Below are positions 30,701-37,757 of a stretch of 37,757 bases of DNA, piece by piece. Position 1 is the first letter of the stretch, and each line of letters begins with the position of its first letter. The stretch comes from Archaeoglobi archaeon (GTDB lineage Archaea > Halobacteriota > Archaeoglobi > Archaeoglobales > Archaeoglobaceae), in the NCBI GenBank assembly GCA_004347865.1, contig QNUZ01000002.1, forward strand, positions 1 through 37,757. Reading direction: 5' to 3'. The notes beneath the pieces are model-generated. The model was not told the DNA's origin, ran no database searches, and was given only the letters and a program-made list of their open reading frames with translations. Made by a program: the position numbers and the translations under genes.

Positions 30701-31229
30701 TGAAGAAGGTAAAATGGCATACGAGAGGACAATAAGCACTGTGCTTGCAGAATCAACAATTAAGGGGCTAATGAGGAGTGTTTACGCTTACGGAGATCCA
30801 AGAGAACCCGTATTCATTCTTATAATTCAGCTTGCGAGGGGTGGAGGGGTTTTGAGGTTCTCAGAGGTTGTTACGATGAAACCCGCTAGGGATGGCGTCA
30901 TCGTTGTTTGCGAGAACGACAAGCTAATGCCAGAAGTTTTGAGGATTCTTTGGAAAAAATACGGCAGAGAAAAGGTGGAACAGCTGAGCAGATACGAGAT
31001 AATGGTTAAAGACCAAATCGGTGAGGATGTGCTTAACGAAGTGGTTTACGATCCGGAGAAGGAGCTTATGGTCGGTCTGATGGACGTAATTCTGAGAATA
31101 GTACCCGAAGGCTTCAGAGTCAGGCGATATATTAGAAAAGATGACATAATCGCTGTAATCGCCTCCGAGGATCCGATAAAGAATGAATGGGTTGAAAAGG
31201 CCTTAAGGCTTATGGAGGAAAAGCTATGA
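30675..31229 (+). CDS. Methanogenesis marker protein 17
   Basis: A 184-residue protein of the marker 17 family, one of the proteins found with McrC and marker 7 in MCR activation fractions. The recognisable core is the opening LAVESPDEEGKMAYERTISTV, then DPREPVFILIIQL and SRYEIMVKDQIGEDVLNEVVYDPEKE. There are no membrane segments and only one cysteine. The ATG at 30675 overlaps the end of the marker 15 gene by 26 bases; a G-rich stretch about ten bases upstream can serve as ribosome site. It overlaps marker 7 by ATGA. Molecular role is unknown beyond association with activation. Confidence 0.85.
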   Translation: MRLAVESPDEEGKMAYERTISTVLAESTIKGLMRSVYAYGDPREPVFILIIQLARGGGVLRFSEVVTMKPARDGVIVVCENDKLMPEVLRILWKKYGREKVEQLSRYEIMVKDQIGEDVLNEVVYDPEKELMVGLMDVILRIVPEGFRVRRYIRKDDIIAVIASEDPIKNEWVEKALRLMEEKL

Positions 31230-32113
31230 TACCCCTGATCTTCAACGGAGGAGTTTACGGACATCAGGAATTCGAGGATCTCGTCTACGACCTCGGCGGA
31301 TTTGTTATCATGAAAAACTTCGCACAGACTGAAGTTACGATATTTTTCATAGTTCCCGAGGAGGATGTTGAACGGGTGAAGGAGAAGGCCTTGGAACTGA
31401 AGGCCGAGCTGAGAGAAGCTCCGTTGGCTGGCTCTGAAGTTGCAGTTGTGGTTCCAACCATCTCGATCTACCATCTGCCGCACCATTCATGCGACGTTGC
31501 CGAGTACTTGCGGAGGAAGGGTGCAAAGACGAACATGGTTGGGTTGTCGAGGGGCGTTGGAAAAAGGCTTGCTAGGCTTACAGCTTTCGAAAGAGACCTC
31601 ATCAATGAGCACGACATTGCAGTTTTTTTATTCGGGAACTTCAGGGAGTGCGTAAGTGAGAAGCTCGGGAAAATGCTTAGGGAAATCACGATCCCCGTTG
31701 TTGCAACAGGTTTTCCAAAGATCGAGCCCCCTGAAGGTGTTGAGTACGTGCCGAATTTGGGGAGAATAGTGGGGAAGTTTAGCAGAGATAGCGACATAGA
31801 GCTTCTCGAGAACGTTGCAAAAGCGGTTGAGAAGCAGGTGGAGAAAAAGAGAAGGATATTTGAAAGATTCGAAGTGCCCCCTTATTATCTCAAGGTTGAG
31901 ATCGAGAATCAGATCCCCGAAATCGAAGAAAGCCCATCACCGGCGCCAGTAACTGTTAAGCTCGACGGACTCAGGGTAAAGCTCCCGTATGAAAAGTTTG
32001 CCGAGAAAATAAGGAATGTCCGTATCCTTGACTTCAAACTGGGGGATATCTGCAACGTTTTGCCTTCGGTCATCGAGGGACATACATTGGTTAGATTTTG
32101 GAGCGCTTTTTAG
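31226..32113 (+). CDS. Methanogenesis marker protein 7
   Basis: A 295-residue protein of the marker 7 family, a component of the MCR activation complex. Diagnostic stretches are PLIFNGGVYGHQEFEDLVYDLGG at the N-terminus, HLPHHSCDVAEYLRRKGAKTNMVGLSRG, and HDIAVFLFGNFRECV. Cysteines in HHSCD and RECV may contact cofactor or metal. A charged linker (about 215-240, ESPSPAP) separates a small C-terminal domain. It is the last gene of the marker operon; after it comes an AT-rich stretch with T-runs and then the mtr promoter. Confidence 0.88.
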   Translation: MIPLIFNGGVYGHQEFEDLVYDLGGFVIMKNFAQTEVTIFFIVPEEDVERVKEKALELKAELREAPLAGSEVAVVVPTISIYHLPHHSCDVAEYLRRKGAKTNMVGLSRGVGKRLARLTAFERDLINEHDIAVFLFGNFRECVSEKLGKMLREITIPVVATGFPKIEPPEGVEYVPNLGRIVGKFSRDSDIELLENVAKAVEKQVEKKRRIFERFEVPPYYLKVEIENQIPEIEESPSPAPVTVKLDGLRVKLPYEKFAEKIRNVRILDFKLGDICNVLPSVIEGHTLVRFWSAF

Positions 32114-32170
32114 ACGCTGACACGTTCTATTTTTATCATGAATATTTTTCTCCAGAAAAAAAAAGAAAGC

Positions 32171-32228
32171 ATAATATATAGCAACTCAGAGTTTTTTGGT
32201 GGATGAATTCCGGAATTGCTTCCGGAAT
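32171..32228 (+). promoter_or_regulatory. mtr operon promoter and palindromic leader
   Basis: ATAATATATA at 32171-32180, preceded by purine-rich AAAGAAAGC as a BRE, is a strong TATA element. Transcription would start near 32200, leaving a leader of about 60 bases. That leader opens with ATTCCGGAA-TTGC-TTCCGGAAT (32207-32228), a perfect 9-base inverted repeat. Within it AATTCCGGAATT (32206-32217) is also self-complementary. It could be an RNA hairpin or two adjacent operator sites. GGAGG at 32249-32253 serves mtrE. Confidence 0.55.
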
Positions 32229-32260
32229 GAAATTAGAAAAAGCGAGTTGGAGGGATAAAA

Positions 32261-33157
32261 ATGATGGACGTAAACACAGGATTGGGGCTTGTTGCACTCA
32301 TGGGTGCAGCAGCTACAATTGCCGGAGCAGCAGAGGATCTTGAAAGTGATATCGGTTCTCAAAGCAATCCAAATTCGCAAGTTCAGTTAGCACCGCAGGT
32401 AGGAGTTCTGCACAGAATCTTCAACAAGGCAATCTCTGGCGAGCCCCCGGCTTATGCCTTTTACTCGAGCATAGCCGCAACTGTGGCATGGATTCTGATG
32501 AATGCAAACTTCAACATAATAGCGGCATTTGCAATCGGAGCATTCGTCGCATCGATATTCCATGGAATTTACGCAAGCACGGCATACATGGGCAGAATTG
32601 CAAGCCAGCGGAGATATGGACAACCCATTTACTTGGATGTCATCTACAATCATCTACCGCCGATTATGGCCCACGGCTTTGTAGCCACCTTCTGCATTCT
32701 TGGTCTCTCGTACATTCTTTGGCATTTCTTTGAGCACCCATTCCCGTTTGTTATGCTGGCGTTCATCTGGGGAATAACGGTTGGAGCCATCGGCTCTTCA
32801 ACTGGAGATGTGCACTACGGTTCTGAAAGGGAATATCAGAACAAACCTTTCGGTTCTGGACTAAATGCAGCGCTTTCAGGAAAGATTGTGACCAAAGCAG
32901 AGATAGGCACGAGGAGCAGCATCGACAACGCCTGGTTCTGTGCAAAGTTCGGGGGACCTGCAACTGGAATTACCTTCGGCCTCATAGTTTTCTTGGATAA
33001 CTGGAGAACCCTCGTTTTTGACCAGTTTATGGCCATCGTGGTCGGATTCGTCATCGTTGCCTTGCTGATCGTGGCCAACTGGCTCCTCGAGGTCTGGGCG
33101 AGGAAGAGCTACGGGCCATACCCAGAGAAGCTTGCAATGCTCGAAGGAGGTGCTTAA
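32261..33157 (+). CDS. mtrE: Na+-pumping methyltransferase subunit MtrE
   Basis: Membrane subunit (298 residues) of N5-methyltetrahydromethanopterin:coenzyme M methyltransferase. This complex moves a methyl group from the C1 carrier to coenzyme M and pumps sodium outward. About six membrane helices are visible, the first around GLGLVALMGAAATIAGAAEDLES and others at FYSSIAATVAWILMNANFN, VATFCILGLSYILWHFF and IVVGFVIVALLIVANWLL. The loop ITVGAIGSSTGDVHYGSEREYQ is a family hallmark. It is the first gene of mtrEDCBAFGH with GGAGGGAT four bases before the ATG. Confidence 0.96.
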   Translation: MMDVNTGLGLVALMGAAATIAGAAEDLESDIGSQSNPNSQVQLAPQVGVLHRIFNKAISGEPPAYAFYSSIAATVAWILMNANFNIIAAFAIGAFVASIFHGIYASTAYMGRIASQRRYGQPIYLDVIYNHLPPIMAHGFVATFCILGLSYILWHFFEHPFPFVMLAFIWGITVGAIGSSTGDVHYGSEREYQNKPFGSGLNAALSGKIVTKAEIGTRSSIDNAWFCAKFGGPATGITFGLIVFLDNWRTLVFDQFMAIVVGFVIVALLIVANWLLEVWARKSYGPYPEKLAMLEGGA

Positions 33158-33158
33158 G

Positions 33159-33848
33159 ATGGATCCGATAACCATAATTCTCGGTCTCATAATTGCTGGA
33201 ATACTGATCGTCATAGGAGTTCACTTCATTCCAGTCGGTGGGGCTCCGGCAGCGATGGCGATGGCAACTGGCGTTGGAACTGGAACAGTTCAGCTTGCAA
33301 CTGGCGCAGGACTAACGGGTTTGGTTAGTGCCGGGTACATGTATCATTTCGCAAACGTACCAATGAGCTATGTTCTTCTGAGCGGTGCGGTCGGAAGCAT
33401 GCTTATGCTCGGAATTACGATGCTAATAGGAAACGTGATATACATTTTCGGCGTTGGCGTCCCTCCTGCCTCTGCTAAGGTAAAGTTTGACCCGATAACG
33501 AAATACAGGCAGGACATATACGTATCGCCGGGCACAGAAGGTCAAGGAATTCCAACAGTGTGCTTTGTTAGCGGAATAATCGGGGCGTTCTTGGGAGGTG
33601 TTGGCGGCGCCCTTACCTACGTCCTGCTCAATGAACTCGGCCTCTCTCCAGCGATCTCTGCCCTCATTGCGATAGGCTTCTTCCTGGCGAATGCCGTGCT
33701 CGCAGCTTACAACATTGCAGGAACAATTGAGGGATTCCACGATCCAAAGTTTAAGAGGTTGCCAAGAGCAATTGTTTCGAGTTTGATCGTTTCAGGCTTC
33801 ATTGCTGCCATTTTGGTTCTTGCCGCTATGGGGGGTGTCGTGCTATGA
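33159..33848 (+). CDS. mtrD: Na+-pumping methyltransferase subunit MtrD
   Basis: Membrane subunit (229 residues) of the Mtr complex, one of the three large integral subunits (with C and E) thought to form the sodium path. Helices include ITIILGLIIAGILIVIGVHFI, VLLSGAVGSMLMLGITMLIG, and the C-terminal SSLIVSGFIAAILVLAAMGG. The family stretch KFDPITKYRQDIYVSPGTEGQG lies in a loop. I set the start at the ATG at 33159 because GGAGGTG lies just upstream; an earlier GTG at 33132 would lie inside mtrE. It ends in an ATGA overlap with mtrC. Confidence 0.96.
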   Translation: MDPITIILGLIIAGILIVIGVHFIPVGGAPAAMAMATGVGTGTVQLATGAGLTGLVSAGYMYHFANVPMSYVLLSGAVGSMLMLGITMLIGNVIYIFGVGVPPASAKVKFDPITKYRQDIYVSPGTEGQGIPTVCFVSGIIGAFLGGVGGALTYVLLNELGLSPAISALIAIGFFLANAVLAAYNIAGTIEGFHDPKFKRLPRAIVSSLIVSGFIAAILVLAAMGGVVL

Positions 33849-34654
33849 CCGGTTCTTCCTGCAATGCAAAGGCTGAGGCCGTTGCGGAGAAGAAAATATC
33901 AAACAACCTTATTGCAGCCCTCGGCATTGCCGTTCCGCTGCTCGGGATATTTGCGGCATCTTTCAACAGCTTATTTGCCTTCATGGGTGGGATAGCCATA
34001 ATTTTCGCGACTCTCTGGGGAGCGAATGGTGTCAGAACTGTGGCAAAATACGGTATTGGTACGGGCGTCCCCTCAATAGGAATGGTTGCCCTTGGTGGTT
34101 CAGTCGCTGCCGTCGTTGCAGCTGCACACCTCGCGAGCAAAACGGTTCTGCTCATCCCAGTTATCGCCCTGATTCTTGCATTGCTCTCTGGTTTGCTCAT
34201 AGGGATTTCGGCGAGATACATTTTGAAGATGAACATCCCCGTGATGATCCGATGCAAGACCGAGATTTGCGGAGCCGGTGCGCTGCTGATTCTCAGCCAT
34301 GTTGCTACGATTACAGGTTCTTTCGACTTGCCCGGCCTGAAAAACGTGTCTGATACTGGGATAGTGCTCTTCATCTTTATAATCGGAGCCCTTGGAATTC
34401 TGCATCCTTACAACGCCTGTCTTGGAGCAGACGAGAGACAGGGAAGAACTTTGAAATTGTCTCTAGCTACAGGAAGTGCTCAGGTGATTTTGGCTGGAAT
34501 AGCGTCGCTTTATTTCATAGGGCTTCCTGGAATGATCACGATTCTCTTCGGAGCCCTCGCATGGTTCGTAACCTACAGCATGTTTGTCAGAACGTCCTTT
34601 GAGGAGGGTATTGTTATGAATACTGGGCTCATACCGGAGGTCGAGCATAAATGA
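33845..34654 (+). CDS. mtrC: Na+-pumping methyltransferase subunit MtrC
   Basis: Membrane subunit (269 residues) of the Mtr complex. After a short polar N-terminus (KAEAVAEKKISNN) there are about seven hydrophobic helices, such as LIAALGIAVPLLGIFAASF, SIGMVALGGSVAAVVAAAHL and LIPVIALILALLSGLLIGI. The loop LHPYNACLGADERQGRTLKL with a cysteine and charged residues is typical of MtrC. Start and stop both overlap neighbours by four bases, pointing to tight translational coupling and fixed stoichiometry. Confidence 0.95.
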   Translation: MTGSSCNAKAEAVAEKKISNNLIAALGIAVPLLGIFAASFNSLFAFMGGIAIIFATLWGANGVRTVAKYGIGTGVPSIGMVALGGSVAAVVAAAHLASKTVLLIPVIALILALLSGLLIGISARYILKMNIPVMIRCKTEICGAGALLILSHVATITGSFDLPGLKNVSDTGIVLFIFIIGALGILHPYNACLGADERQGRTLKLSLATGSAQVILAGIASLYFIGLPGMITILFGALAWFVTYSMFVRTSFEEGIVMNTGLIPEVEHK

Positions 34655-34947
34655 CGTACGCAAAAGTTTCTTCGGAGCCGGGATTAGTGCTTGACGCAGT
34701 TCGAGGAGTTCTCGGTGAGGAAAGGGAAGATCTGGTCTTCTATCCGCTTTCTGATGTAGAGCAGTCGGTGAAGAAGCTCGAAGAGATCGCAGACGATCTC
34801 GTGAATTCCCTAGACCCGCTGAAGAACTTCAAGGCCTCATATCAAGGGAGGGAGAAGAGCCTTTACTACGCCGGAATGACTACCGGGATCTTCTACGGAC
34901 TTATTGTTGGATTGCTTATAGCCTTCCTGATTGCGTGGGTGATGTAA
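34651..34947 (+). CDS. mtrB: Na+-pumping methyltransferase subunit MtrB
   Basis: Small subunit (98 residues) of the Mtr complex. A soluble N-terminal part (about 1-70, with LVFYPLSDVEQSVKKLEEIADDLVNSLDP) is followed by one C-terminal membrane helix, TGIFYGLIVGLLIAFLIAWVM. The same pattern is found in MtrB of methanogens, where it anchors near MtrA. It lies one base from mtrA and overlaps mtrC. No unusual features. Confidence 0.93.
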   Translation: MTYAKVSSEPGLVLDAVRGVLGEEREDLVFYPLSDVEQSVKKLEEIADDLVNSLDPLKNFKASYQGREKSLYYAGMTTGIFYGLIVGLLIAFLIAWVM

Positions 34948-34948
34948 T

Positions 34949-35677
34949 ATGGCGAACAAGGTAGAGCCAGCCCCCGGATGGCCAAAGATTAAAGGAGAGT
35001 ACATGGTTGGCGATCCGAAGAGCTGTGTTGTAGTGGCAACTCTTGGAAGCCATCTTGATGAAAAGAAGCTGATTGAAGCTGGTGCAGGGATGGCAGGGAT
35101 ATGCAAGACGGAAAACATTGGAATTGAGAAGATGGTCGCAAATATCATTGCAAATCCGAACATAAGGTTCCTGATCCTCTGCGGGGCCGAAGTTACTGGG
35201 CACCTGACCGGAGATGCGATAGTGAATTTGTACAAGAACGGAGTGAAGAACAACAGGATAGTCGGCGCCAAGGGTGCAATCCCATACGTTCAAAATCTGC
35301 CAGAGAAGGCTATAGAGAGATTCAGGAAGCAGGTGGAGCTAATTGAGATGATCGGTGTTGAAGATCTCTCAGCGATCACTGCCAAGATCAAGGAGTGCAT
35401 ATCAAAGGATCCAGGAGCTTTCCCAGAACCACCGATGATCGTGGAAATTAAAGAAGAGGCAAAGGAGGAGATTGCCGAGGGAGAAGTGTTCCCAGTACCT
35501 GGAGAAATCGCGAATATAGAGTCCTGGGTTAGGGATATCGAGCTAAAGGTTAAGGAAGTGGCGCTGCTCAACAAATTCTCAGCGGGACTATATGCGGGAA
35601 GATTCCAGGGATTCTGGATCGGATTAACTCTGGCGATGCTTGTCCTTGGTATAATGATGTGGAGGGCGGGAATATGA
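34949..35677 (+). CDS. mtrA: Corrinoid subunit MtrA
   Basis: Corrinoid-carrying subunit (242 residues) that accepts the methyl group on cobalt and passes it to coenzyme M. The N-terminal domain is KVEPAPGWPKIKGEYMVGDP, then CVVVATLGSHLD, ENIGIEKMVANIIANPNIRFLILCG and AEVTGHLTGDA. His85 there matches the cobalt-ligating histidine of the family. A linker rich in Glu and Lys (about 165-200) leads to a single C-terminal membrane helix, GFWIGLTLAMLVLGIMMWR. The membrane-anchored form, not a soluble paralogue, shows that it works in the Mtr complex. Confidence 0.97.
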   Translation: MANKVEPAPGWPKIKGEYMVGDPKSCVVVATLGSHLDEKKLIEAGAGMAGICKTENIGIEKMVANIIANPNIRFLILCGAEVTGHLTGDAIVNLYKNGVKNNRIVGAKGAIPYVQNLPEKAIERFRKQVELIEMIGVEDLSAITAKIKECISKDPGAFPEPPMIVEIKEEAKEEIAEGEVFPVPGEIANIESWVRDIELKVKEVALLNKFSAGLYAGRFQGFWIGLTLAMLVLGIMMWRAGI

Positions 35678-35874
35678 GCGGATTTCCGAGGATAATGAAA
35701 CCTAAAGCTATAAGAATAGGCGAAATCGTTAGCAGAACTGAATACAGTGCCCAGTTAATTGCAAGGGCTCAGAAGTTGGAAGCAGGAATAAACATGGCAG
35801 GCGTTACGGGTTTCGTTCTCGGATTGCTGTTCGCAGTGCTGCTAGTTCTTATCCCGTTACTCTGGATGGGGTGA
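35674..35874 (+). CDS. mtrF: Na+-pumping methyltransferase subunit MtrF
   Basis: Small subunit of 66 residues, homologous to the N-terminal region of MtrA in some lineages. The soluble part (PKAIRIGEIVSRTEYSAQLIARAQKLEAG) is followed by one membrane helix, GFVLGLLFAVLLVLIPLLW. The ATG at 35674 overlaps the mtrA stop (ATGA) and follows GGAGGGCGGG, so it is preferred over an in-frame GTG at 35659. Family assignment relies on position between mtrA and mtrG and the short-helix layout. Confidence 0.9.
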   Translation: MSGFPRIMKPKAIRIGEIVSRTEYSAQLIARAQKLEAGINMAGVTGFVLGLLFAVLLVLIPLLWMG

Positions 35875-35878
35875 TCTG

Positions 35879-36106
35879 ATGGACAAGAAGGAGAAGGAAA
35901 TTCCGAGAGCCTATGTCGACACGGCTGAATACATGGCACTGCTGGAAAGGATAAAGAAAGTGGAAGGGAAAGTGGAGTTCTTCCAGGCTGAAGTTGCACA
36001 GCAGGTAGGCAAGAAAGTTGGCAGGGATCTCGGAATACTTTACGGGCTTGTTTTAGCCCTGATTTTGGTAATTATATACCTTTTGCTTAAGGTGCCTTGG
36101 AGGTGA
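35879..36106 (+). CDS. mtrG: Na+-pumping methyltransferase subunit MtrG
   Basis: Small subunit of 75 residues. A charged, probably coiled-coil N-terminal part (YMALLERIKKVEGKVEFFQAEVAQ) and one membrane helix (LGILYGLVLALILVIIYLLL) match MtrG. The conserved start EIPRAYVDTAEY and the VGRDLGILYGL segment are typical. It lies four bases after mtrF, and its stop sits in the ribosome site of mtrH. Confidence 0.92.
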   Translation: MDKKEKEIPRAYVDTAEYMALLERIKKVEGKVEFFQAEVAQQVGKKVGRDLGILYGLVLALILVIIYLLLKVPWR

Positions 36107-36110
36107 GAAC

Positions 36111-37046
36111 GTGTTCAAATTTGAGAAGGAACAGAAGGTGTTTGAGTTTGGAAAGATAAAGGTTGGCGGTCAGCCGGGCGAACATCCGCCCGTGTTAGCC
36201 GGAACGATCTTTTACAAGGGGCACAAGATCGTAAGCGATGATCACAAGGGAATTTTTGACAAGGATAAGGCTGAGGAGCTGTGGAAGATGCAGCAGGAGT
36301 TCTCGGATCTCACTGGGATTCCATGCATGCTTCAGATAGTCGGAGAGTCGAGCGAAGCCATGCAGAAGTACATAGAGTGGTTTGCAAACATCTCAGACGC
36401 TCCTTTCCTGATAGACTCAACAGACCCCAATGTGAGGATCGCTGGTGCAAAATTCGCAACCGAAATAGGTGTTCATAGCAGGGCGATTTACAACTCGATA
36501 AATCCAAGCCTTACACCGCAGGAGGTTGAGGCTCTAAAGCACAGCAAGGTTGACTCTGCAATCGTGCTGGCTTTCAATCCAACGGATAACACGGTGAAGG
36601 GCAGGCTGGATATACTGCAGAAGGGAGGAGCCGGGCTATCGAAGGGACTTCTGGACATTGCAGCAGAATGCGGAATAAAGAAGACTCTGATCGATGTTGC
36701 TGCTACCCCTCTTGGAGCGGGGGCGGGAGCAACATTCAAATCTGTAATGGCGGTAAAGGCAAAGCTTGGCCTTCCTGCTGGCGGTGCACCGCACAACATT
36801 CCTTCAGCCTGGCCGTGGATAAAGAAGCTAAAGAAAGAGAGGAAAGAAGTCTTTCCGCCTGCAGACATAGGCTCGAATCTGATAATGCAAATACTCGGTG
36901 CTGACTTTCTGCTCTACGGACCCATTGAGAACGCTCCAATGATATTTCCGAGCACGGCCATGGTTAGCATAATCGTCGCCGAAGCCGTTTCGGAGCTTGG
37001 GATATCCGTTCAGGCGGAGACCCATCCGATAAAGAAGCTTGTCTAG
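36111..37046 (+). CDS. mtrH: Methyltransferase subunit MtrH
   Basis: Soluble peripheral subunit (311 residues) that transfers the methyl group from methyl-tetrahydromethanopterin to the cobalt of MtrA, with a TIM-barrel fold. Recognisable parts are FEKEQKVFEFGKIKVGGQPGEHP, KIVSDDHKGIFDKDKAEELW, PFLIDSTDPNVRIAGAKFA, and LIDVAATPLGAGAGA followed by LGLPAGGAPHNIPSAW. The GTG start has GGAGGTGAG just upstream, inside the mtrG stop. It is of full length and closes the operon; stand-alone MtrH copies for other methyl donors usually lack this context. Confidence 0.96.
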   Translation: MFKFEKEQKVFEFGKIKVGGQPGEHPPVLAGTIFYKGHKIVSDDHKGIFDKDKAEELWKMQQEFSDLTGIPCMLQIVGESSEAMQKYIEWFANISDAPFLIDSTDPNVRIAGAKFATEIGVHSRAIYNSINPSLTPQEVEALKHSKVDSAIVLAFNPTDNTVKGRLDILQKGGAGLSKGLLDIAAECGIKKTLIDVAATPLGAGAGATFKSVMAVKAKLGLPAGGAPHNIPSAWPWIKKLKKERKEVFPPADIGSNLIMQILGADFLLYGPIENAPMIFPSTAMVSIIVAEAVSELGISVQAETHPIKKLV

Positions 37047-37055
37047 GGTGCAGGG

Positions 37056-37472
37056 ATGGATGACGCAGTGGCCCTGCTCATAGGGCATGGAAGCAAACTC
37101 GAAATTCAGAAGAAGATGATTGAGAGGCTTGCGGAGAGCGTAAAAAACAGAGGAGTTTTCGCAGATGTATTCTATGCCTTCATGAACGTTAACAGGCCAA
37201 CTATAAGGGAGGCTATGACCGAAATAGTTAAAAAAGGCTATAGAAAGGTCATAGCCATCCCCGTATTTCTTTCTGAGGGTGTGCACACGACAGAGGATAT
37301 ACCCAGTGAACTCGGGCTAAAGAGCGGACAGCGAGAGGGAATTGTAGACTTCAACGGAGCGAAAGTAAAAGTTTTATACGCAAGAACGATCGGTTTCGAT
37401 GAAAGAATTGCCGATATCCTTGTAGAAAGGGGGAAGGAAGCGGTTGGGACTTCAAAGGAATTTTCCCGATAG
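37056..37472 (+). CDS. cfbA: CfbA, sirohydrochlorin nickelochelatase
   Basis: Small class II chelatase (138 residues) that inserts nickel into sirohydrochlorin, the first committed step of F430 synthesis. Family members can also insert cobalt. The metal-binding histidines appear as His11 in LIGHGS and His77 in SEGVHTTEDIP. The single-domain length of about 130-140 matches the archaeal CbiX-short type that works as a homodimer. It follows mtrH by nine bases and is probably co-transcribed. With cfbB, C, D and E elsewhere in the island, the nickel role is favoured over cobalt chelation alone. Confidence 0.93.
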   Translation: MDDAVALLIGHGSKLEIQKKMIERLAESVKNRGVFADVFYAFMNVNRPTIREAMTEIVKKGYRKVIAIPVFLSEGVHTTEDIPSELGLKSGQREGIVDFNGAKVKVLYARTIGFDERIADILVERGKEAVGTSKEFSR

Positions 37473-37485
37473 CGTTATCTTTTTT
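37468..37485 (+). terminator. Possible weak terminator after cfbA
   Basis: GATA-GCGT-TATC followed by six T residues spans the cfbA stop codon. The stem has only four pairs, but the T-run is of the kind that ends archaeal transcripts, and the next gene has its own ribosome site. It may mark the end of the mtr-cfbA message. Confidence 0.3.
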
Positions 37486-37514
37486 GAAACCTTCAATTTT
37501 TGTGGGGTGATGTC

Positions 37515-37757
37515 ATGAACGAAGTTAAAGAAATTCCTAGCTCAGATTGGGACTTGCAAAGGTACCTGTACACTAGGGACATTTCCAGCGCTCCTGTGAT
37601 AAGCTTGCTTTTAAAGCGGGTTGACGTTATATATCAGCCCAGGGATGAGAGAGAAGTTCTGGAGGTTTTAAGGATAGCAAAAGAAGAGGGCGCAACCGTG
37701 GTCCCTCGAGGTGCGGGTACTTCAGGCTACGGCGGAGTTTTACCGCCTAAGGACATA
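37515..37757 (+). CDS. FAD-linked oxidase, 5' part (GlcD/lactate dehydrogenase type)
   Basis: The first 81 codons of a gene cut by the window end. After NEVKEIPSSDWDLQRYLYTRD comes a segment VIYQPRDEREVLEVLRIAKEE, then VVPRGAGTSGYGGVLP. This is the start of the PCMH-type FAD-binding domain of glycolate oxidase GlcD and D-lactate dehydrogenases. GGGGTGA lies four bases before the ATG at 37515. In Archaeoglobi such enzymes oxidise lactate; some relatives have an added iron-sulfur domain, which cannot be seen here. It is 42 bases beyond cfbA and may be outside the methanogenesis unit. Confidence 0.75.
   Translation, partial: MNEVKEIPSSDWDLQRYLYTRDISSAPVISLLLKRVDVIYQPRDEREVLEVLRIAKEEGATVVPRGAGTSGYGGVLPPKDI

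Noticed and set aside
1..37757. CRISPR array or rRNA genes
   Set aside because: No regularly spaced repeats and no rRNA-like sequence were seen by eye on either strand.

Overview
The window is archaeal. It has leaderless genes with TATA boxes 24-28 bases upstream, Shine-Dalgarno sites inside operons, a tRNA without encoded CCA, diphthine synthase, and an almost complete core of methane metabolism. Gene content (full mcr and mtr operons together with thiolase, two-subunit class I fumarase, a phasin-like pair and an acyl-CoA ligase remnant) and the AGG/ATA-rich codon use best fit an mcr-bearing member of the Archaeoglobi (Methanomixophus-like) or a near relative. That placement is inference, and a tree of McrA plus ribosomal proteins would settle it.

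Bases 1-10245 are mostly housekeeping. They hold the 3' end of a Toprim protein, fumarase alpha/beta, a small unknown protein, a PQQ-type beta-propeller lipoprotein, diphthine synthase, an OB-fold protein, a DUF123 nuclease-like protein, and an AbrB/phasin-like pair. Next come tRNA-Leu(CAG) and a GC-richer metallo-beta-lactamase gene, followed by IS605-type debris. The stretch ends with an Mrp/NifX-like/DUF5320 operon facing a DUF134 regulator, and a thiolase.

Bases 10355-37472 form a dense methanogenesis island. It encodes CfbC; a DUF2115-like protein; McrBDCGA on the minus strand; methanogenesis marker 2; a sulfonate-type ABC transporter directly upstream of cfbE-cfbD-cfbB; an HTH regulator; AtwA (component A2); markers 3, 6-5 (fused), 15, 17 and 7; the mtrEDCBAFGH operon; and CfbA. 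All five F430 biosynthesis enzymes (CfbA-E) are present. MCR, the genes expected to activate it, its nickel cofactor pathway and the sodium-pumping methyltransferase that feeds it therefore sit within 27 kb. The last gene, cut by the window end, is an FAD-linked oxidase.

The island carries scars of mobile DNA. There is a frameshifted TnpB C-terminal remnant and IS605-like palindromic ends at about 6.83, 24.16 and 27.11 kb. An acyl-CoA ligase remnant with an in-frame stop lies beside one of them. Most notable points: the density of the MCR module, a sulfonate-type transporter that could import coenzyme M, a marker 6-marker 5 fusion, loss of the S-methylcysteine site in McrA, and a perfect palindrome/hairpin in the mtr leader.
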